A stretch of DNA of 54,624 nucleotides from Belliella calami (GTDB lineage Bacteria; Bacteroidota; Bacteroidia; Cytophagales; Cyclobacteriaceae): contig NZ_JAKZGS010000022.1 of assembly GCF_022549695.1 (NCBI RefSeq), positions 1 through 54,624 on the forward strand, written 5' to 3'. Position 1 is the stretch's first letter. Every line of letters begins with the position of its first letter. This document shows positions 54,285 through 54,624 of this stretch, one piece after another. A program made the translations under genes and the position numbers. The notes beneath the pieces were generated by a model. That model saw only the letters and a program-made list of their open reading frames with translations. It was not told the origin of the DNA and did not search any database.

Positions 54285-54624
54285 CCCGCTGATTACGCTG
54301 ATGTTCGCAGATTTTTATGTTGTGTTTTGGATTTTTTATGTTTTTGTACTTTCTGCGGAAATCTGTGGTATCTGCGGGAGAAGAATTATTGCCCGCTGAT
54401 TACGCTGATGATCGCAGATTTTTATGTTGTGTTTTGGATTTTTTATGTTTTTGTCCTTTCTGCGTAAATCTGTGGTATCTGCGGGAGAAGAATTATTGCC
54501 CGCTGATTACGCTGATGATCGCAGATTTTTATGTTGTGTTTTGGATTTCTTCAAGTTTTTGTCCTTTCTGCGTAAATCTGCGGTATTTGTGGGAGAAAAA
54601 TTATGGCCCGCTGATTACGCTGAT
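54285..54624. repeat. 107-bp tandem repeat with inverted unit ends
   Basis: Copies begin at 54285, 54392, 54499 and 54607 (the last is cut by the window edge). Each unit starts CCCGCTGATTACGCTGAT and ends with CTGCGTAAATCTGTGGTATC then TGCGGG, which is an imperfect complement of the start (19 of 27 positions match by eye). Thus each unit is a long imperfect palindrome. No gene is coded in it. Confidence 0.9.

Overview
The window is a chromosomal segment of a Bacteroidota bacterium, most likely of the order Cytophagales and the Cyclobacteriaceae type. This is inferred from the gliding ABC transporter genes gldA-gldF-gldG, a DUF4290-like gene next to murA, TAnnTTTG-type -7 promoter elements, many SPII lipoproteins, and a dcw cluster that lacks murF, murB and ddl. 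MurE carries the DNPR motif, so the peptidoglycan should contain meso-diaminopimelate. No rRNA, tRNA, CRISPR array, prophage or complete insertion sequence was seen.

Layout. 1-886: five tandem copies of a repeat of about 177 bp. 906-4798: glycerophospholipid genes (gpsA, plsB-like) on the minus strand, divergent from a polyprenyl diphosphate synthase. 4916-12017: envelope and secreted proteins without clear function, including a three-gene unit of a small exported peptide and two lipoproteins. 12063-13586: a REP-associated tyrosine transposase (RAYT) gene inside an array of alternating hairpins, with an outlying three-hairpin copy at 6771-6950. 13609-14838: a TlpA-like thioredoxin lipoprotein. 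15161-30823: the dcw cluster mraZ-rsmH-ftsL-ftsI-murE-mraY-murD-ftsW-murG-murC-ftsQ-ftsA-ftsZ, preceded by three 10-bp MraZ-box-like repeats.

30827-38488: an FMN reductase, two purine nucleoside phosphorylase paralogs, a YhcG/DUF1016-type PDDEXK nuclease gene that has entered the 3' end of the second paralog and left a duplicated tail behind, then gldA-gldF-gldG. 38653-39078: a mixed array of short hairpins. 39386-46396: dnaN, an AAA+ ATPase with a palindromic start region, a GH13 alpha-amylase-family lipoprotein, two small lipoproteins and an outer-membrane-type protein. 46765-54228: an orphan AT-rich gene, an M20 peptidase with a lipoprotein, murA with Asp in place of the catalytic Cys, a DUF4290-like protein and a UvrD/PcrA helicase. 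54285-54624: a 107-bp tandem repeat that runs off the window.

How the genes fit together: MurA, MurE, MraY, MurD, MurG, MurC and FtsI/FtsW cover most of the route from UDP-GlcNAc to septal peptidoglycan. FtsL, FtsQ, FtsA and FtsZ build the divisome. GpsA and the PlsB-like enzyme supply glycerol-3-phosphate and its first acylation. The most unusual parts are the RAYT hairpin system, the nuclease insertion with a mosaic duplication, and the density of palindromic intergenic repeats of at least six kinds.
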